Source: JBEKTY01 sp049515555
GTDB taxonomy: Bacteria > Planctomycetota > Planctomycetia > Pirellulales > Thermoguttaceae
Length of the DNA stretch: 64,000 nt
Assembly (NCBI GenBank): GCA_049515555.1
Contig: JBEKTY010000015.1
Coordinates: forward strand, 41,425 to 105,424
Direction: 5' to 3'
Below, in pieces: positions 61,787 to 64,000 of this stretch. Below the pieces are notes generated by a model. The model was not told the origin of the DNA. It ran no database searches and worked only from the letters and a program-made list of their open reading frames with translations. How positions within the stretch are numbered: position 1 is the first letter of the stretch; each line of letters opens with the position of its first letter. A program made the position numbers and the translations under genes.

Positions 61787-63112
61787 TCACCGTATCTGTC
61801 TTGATCCGTCCTTATCCCGCTTTTCTTTCCCTGCTCTCCCACCATCTTCACGCTGCTTGTCTTCTAATGCCGCACTCGCAGAGAACGGTACAATCTCCAA
61901 CGCCAATGTCGCGCGTAAGAGAGTCCCCGCGCGAAGATAGGCCATCTTCTTTCCGTCAGGGGAGACGATTATTTGACGTATCGCTTTGTCGTCGTCTTGC
62001 CAGACCTTTTGCCAAGTCTTTGTGTCGTAGATTTCGGTGGGGGTCGCGGTCCGCCACGTTCCGCGCCCGCCGAAGTGGTAGGTGGCAATCAGGTACCTTC
62101 CGTTTGCCGCGAATTCAACGCGTTCCACACTCCACACGCCCCCTCTCGGCCGATCTGGAGCATCCGCGGCGTGTGCTTCAAACACCAATTTTCCACCGTC
62201 CTCAATTGCAACCACGCGGATACGACGCCCCGTGAAGTCCCCGGACGCCAACAGATTGCGCGTCGAGTCGATCGAGAACGTATGCGGGTATCCGCGCTCT
62301 TCCTCCTCGTCCCGAAGCTCAAGCGAACGGCGCTGCGTGGGACCGTATGGGATCGTGCGCACCACTTTGCCGTCTTCTTGTGAGAACAAGCAGCCGAAAC
62401 GAGAAGGGTGAAAGGCAAGGAACACTACGTCCTTCCCGCCGAGCTTGCAGAACGCGCCCTCCTCAAGATCGGCAACCTTATCCGGCACATCCACGGCCCA
62501 TATCCGTTTCGCCTCGGGTGAGAGCCGCCACAACTCGATGGCCCAAAGGTGCGGACCACCAACCAAATCCTTTTTCTCGTGTGGAGGAAATACGTCCCGG
62601 GGGTTGACCATTCGCACGCCAAGGGTGAAGTCGTTGTTGAAGGCCCACCCGCCGCTGTCGCGGAGGAAGTCCGGGAATGGCGTCGCCAACCGAACAGAGA
62701 GGTTGGTTGGAGCATAGGTCATGCCGGAGGTTCTGGGGACACTTCGTGGAAACTGACGAAGATACGTTCCCACGAGCCTGCTGTGCGAATCCACAGCATC
62801 GGCCACAATGGAGCCGTCAGACGCCTTGAACACAACCCTAAGCGGCGGACCTGTTCGCTTGTCGCCGTGCCTATAGGTACTGCTCCAGTACGCGCAGATC
62901 ATCGTCGAGTCGGACGAGAATTCAAGCCGAGGCGGGTATTCGTCGTTGCTGTACTGGGTCATGTCCACGCGAACCGGCAGGGATCGTACGGGCTCTGCGG
63001 CGAGCGCGAGCGCTGGCCCGATAAGGACCAGGGCGGCCGCGACGGCCGAGGCCGCGACGGACCGGACACAACGACGGGCCAGTAAACGCGGGTTTGGTCG
63101 TCTATTTACCAT
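61787..63112 (-). CDS. secreted beta-propeller-like protein of unknown function
   Basis: From ATG 63112 the protein is 441 residues (an in-frame start at 63160 adds 16). A signal peptide is clear (VAASAVAAALVLIGPALALA, cleaved near AAEP). The body consists of repeating units of the WD40/propeller type, such as YPPRLEFSSDSTMICAYWSS, GYPHTFSIDSTRNLLASGDF, VERVEFAANGRYLIATYHFG and IRQIIVSPDGKKMAYLRAGT. The C-terminus is very charged (KQREDGGRAGKEKRDKDG). No catalytic motif is visible. It is not obviously connected to the lipid genes. Confidence 0.75.
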   Translation of the reverse strand: MVNRRPNPRLLARRCVRSVAASAVAAALVLIGPALALAAEPVRSLPVRVDMTQYSNDEYPPRLEFSSDSTMICAYWSSTYRHGDKRTGPPLRVVFKASDGSIVADAVDSHSRLVGTYLRQFPRSVPRTSGMTYAPTNLSVRLATPFPDFLRDSGGWAFNNDFTLGVRMVNPRDVFPPHEKKDLVGGPHLWAIELWRLSPEAKRIWAVDVPDKVADLEEGAFCKLGGKDVVFLAFHPSRFGCLFSQEDGKVVRTIPYGPTQRRSLELRDEEEERGYPHTFSIDSTRNLLASGDFTGRRIRVVAIEDGGKLVFEAHAADAPDRPRGGVWSVERVEFAANGRYLIATYHFGGRGTWRTATPTEIYDTKTWQKVWQDDDKAIRQIIVSPDGKKMAYLRAGTLLRATLALEIVPFSASAALEDKQREDGGRAGKEKRDKDGSRQIR

Positions 63113-63163
63113 CACAACCACACTTTCCACATGCGGCGTACCACTTCGTGAGGTAACCATGAC

Positions 63164-63334
63164 TCACGGCGCGACAGTTTGGGCCGTTCGGTTCCGTTGA
63201 AGGTGGTAGCCGACCAAGGCGATTGCCTCATGCTCGCTTAATGCCGGCTTCGTGAACGCTGATCGCAGAACCTGCATCGCCACGTCCAACGTCAGTTCCG
63301 GAACGTCCCGCCTCAACTCGCCGATCAGGGCCAC
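63164..63334 (-). pseudogene. short coding remnant, unknown family
   Basis: A minus-strand frame from GTG 63334 to TGA 63164 encodes 56 residues (VALIGELRRDVPELTLDVAM... ending QTVAP) with a protein-like composition and helical periodicity. A TAG lies just upstream of the frame, so a longer ancestor may have been truncated. It could also be a small real gene with a GTG start. Confidence 0.25.
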
Positions 63335-63352
63335 CCGGCCCAACCCTCGTCC

Positions 63353-63637
63353 CTAGGTGTGTCCATGTTTCGACCCCCTAGTTATTCCTCGAAAGACGAT
63401 GTTCATTACAGAAAGAACCGCGGCATACACAATGGCTAAGACTGCCGCCCACATCACCATCGCCACACCGAAGACTATGTCAAAGTCCGAGCCTACCGCC
63501 TTCAGTTCCAGAAGAACCATGTTCATCCACAAGACAGTAATGCCCAAGATACACGATAGAAACCACGAGCGGAGGAATCGCCTTGTAAGAACCAGCATAC
63601 CAACCGGGATTACAGCCAAGGCCGCCAACACGATCAT
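63353..63637 (-). CDS. small membrane protein, unknown
   Basis: I chose ATG 63637 because AGGAG lies 9 bases upstream; an ATG at 63700 adds 21 residues. The 94-residue protein has three probable membrane spans (IVLAALAVIPVGMLVL, WFLSCILGITVLWMNMVLL, FGVAMVMWAAVLAIVYAAVL) and a basic C-terminal tail (RGITRGSKHGHT). I do not recognise a family. It lies upstream of the propeller-like gene on the same strand and next to another small membrane protein. Confidence 0.55.
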   Translation of the reverse strand: MIVLAALAVIPVGMLVLTRRFLRSWFLSCILGITVLWMNMVLLELKAVGSDFDIVFGVAMVMWAAVLAIVYAAVLSVMNIVFRGITRGSKHGHT

Positions 63638-63746
63638 GTGTATTTGCTCCTGGATTATGGTAACAACCCGCGACGTCGACACTTGGCTTCCTGGATACAC
63701 TGCAGGTGGTTGTTGGAATTAGCTGCGCGAGTGCTCACTGTTTCCC

Positions 63747-63971
63747 CTATGTTACGACGATAGGAGGAACGAGCAACCACACCAGGTACAATGTCTCGAT
63801 TACGCACAGAAGCCAAATGATAATACGCAATATCATTGGATCACGATCACTTCCGGGCGGCGCCTCATCGGTCAGAAGGGGCAAAAGGGTAGAGTCGAGA
63901 GGTGGCGCGGTGGGGTAGGCTTCGGCATAATCTGTTTCGGGGTTTCCCCGTTTGGGTCTCAATAGCCGCAT
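63747..63971 (-). CDS. small protein with one C-terminal membrane span, unknown
   Basis: From ATG 63971 (GGAG 9 bases upstream) the frame encodes 74 residues: a Pro/Asp-rich N-terminal part and one C-terminal membrane span (LRIIIWLLCVIETLYLVWLL). A GTG at 63989 is an alternative. No family is recognised. It may pair with the membrane protein that follows on the same strand. Confidence 0.4.
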   Translation of the reverse strand: MRLLRPKRGNPETDYAEAYPTAPPLDSTLLPLLTDEAPPGSDRDPMILRIIIWLLCVIETLYLVWLLVPPIVVT

Positions 63972-64000
63972 GCCGTGCTCCGTTTCCACCTCCCGCTCAT

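Noticed and set aside
1..64000. tRNA, rRNA or riboswitch genes
   Set aside because: I looked for cloverleaf-like arms and conserved rRNA stretches in the gaps and saw none. A covariance-model search would be needed to exclude small RNAs.

Overview
The window is GC-rich DNA from a Planctomycetota bacterium, most likely of the Pirellulales type. The evidence is a secreted protein with the planctomycete N-terminal signature (ESLERRDLLS) and Calx-beta repeats, a BBP7-type outer-membrane barrel, an ECF sigma factor coupled to a VIT/VWA protein, and many palindromic intergenic repeats. Two separate multienzyme lipid/polyketide assembly lines fill most of it.

Layout. 1-4298 (minus): ECF sigma factor and a large VIT/VWA protein that runs off the left edge. 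4832-10351 (plus): TolC/NodT-type outer-membrane lipoprotein, a glycosyltransferase-FkbM methyltransferase fusion, and the LEPR-type Calx-beta protein. 10476-36801 (plus): assembly line 1, with a fatty acyl-AMP ligase-ACP, a fully reducing type I PKS (KS-AT-DH-ER-KR-ACP), a PKS-NRPS hybrid (KS-AT-PCP-C-A-PCP-reductase), a thioesterase, a PvdE-like ABC exporter, MacA- and MacB-like efflux proteins, a GT1 glycosyltransferase, and an AT-richer pair (methyltransferase, capsular-type glycosyltransferase). The logical product is a fatty acid, possibly extended, amide-linked to one amino acid, released by reduction to an aldehyde or alcohol, possibly glycosylated, and exported. The KS and AT of the hybrid lack key catalytic residues, so that module probably only relays the acyl chain.

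36974-43496 (mostly minus): a small methyltransferase and GT25 pair, an esterase, a BBP7 barrel, an integrase remnant and a TolC protein, separated by palindromic repeats. 43894-59055 (minus): assembly line 2, a split PUFA-synthase-like system. Its five tightly packed genes encode NMO-NMO-KS-AT-ACP, two family III CoA-transferases, a PUFA-type ketoreductase, and KS-AT-DH-phosphopantetheinyl transferase. A phosphodiesterase/alkaline-phosphatase-fold enzyme and a free ACP (59417-61412) diverge from it and may serve the same lipid. 61787-63971 (minus): a lipid-unrelated secreted propeller-like protein and small membrane proteins.

The most unusual signals are repeats placed in frame inside megasynthase genes. 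Two copies of a 79-bp palindromic element lie in the phosphopantetheinyl-transferase domain, both read in the same frame. A 116-bp nested palindrome lies in the AT of the NMO-KS-AT-ACP protein. An (8-nt)x8 tract, CCCCAAAT-like, lies in the dead AT of the hybrid, and its inverted counterpart forms the stop codon of that gene and the ribosome-binding region of the next one.

Domain and start calls are from reading translations by eye. No database search was possible.
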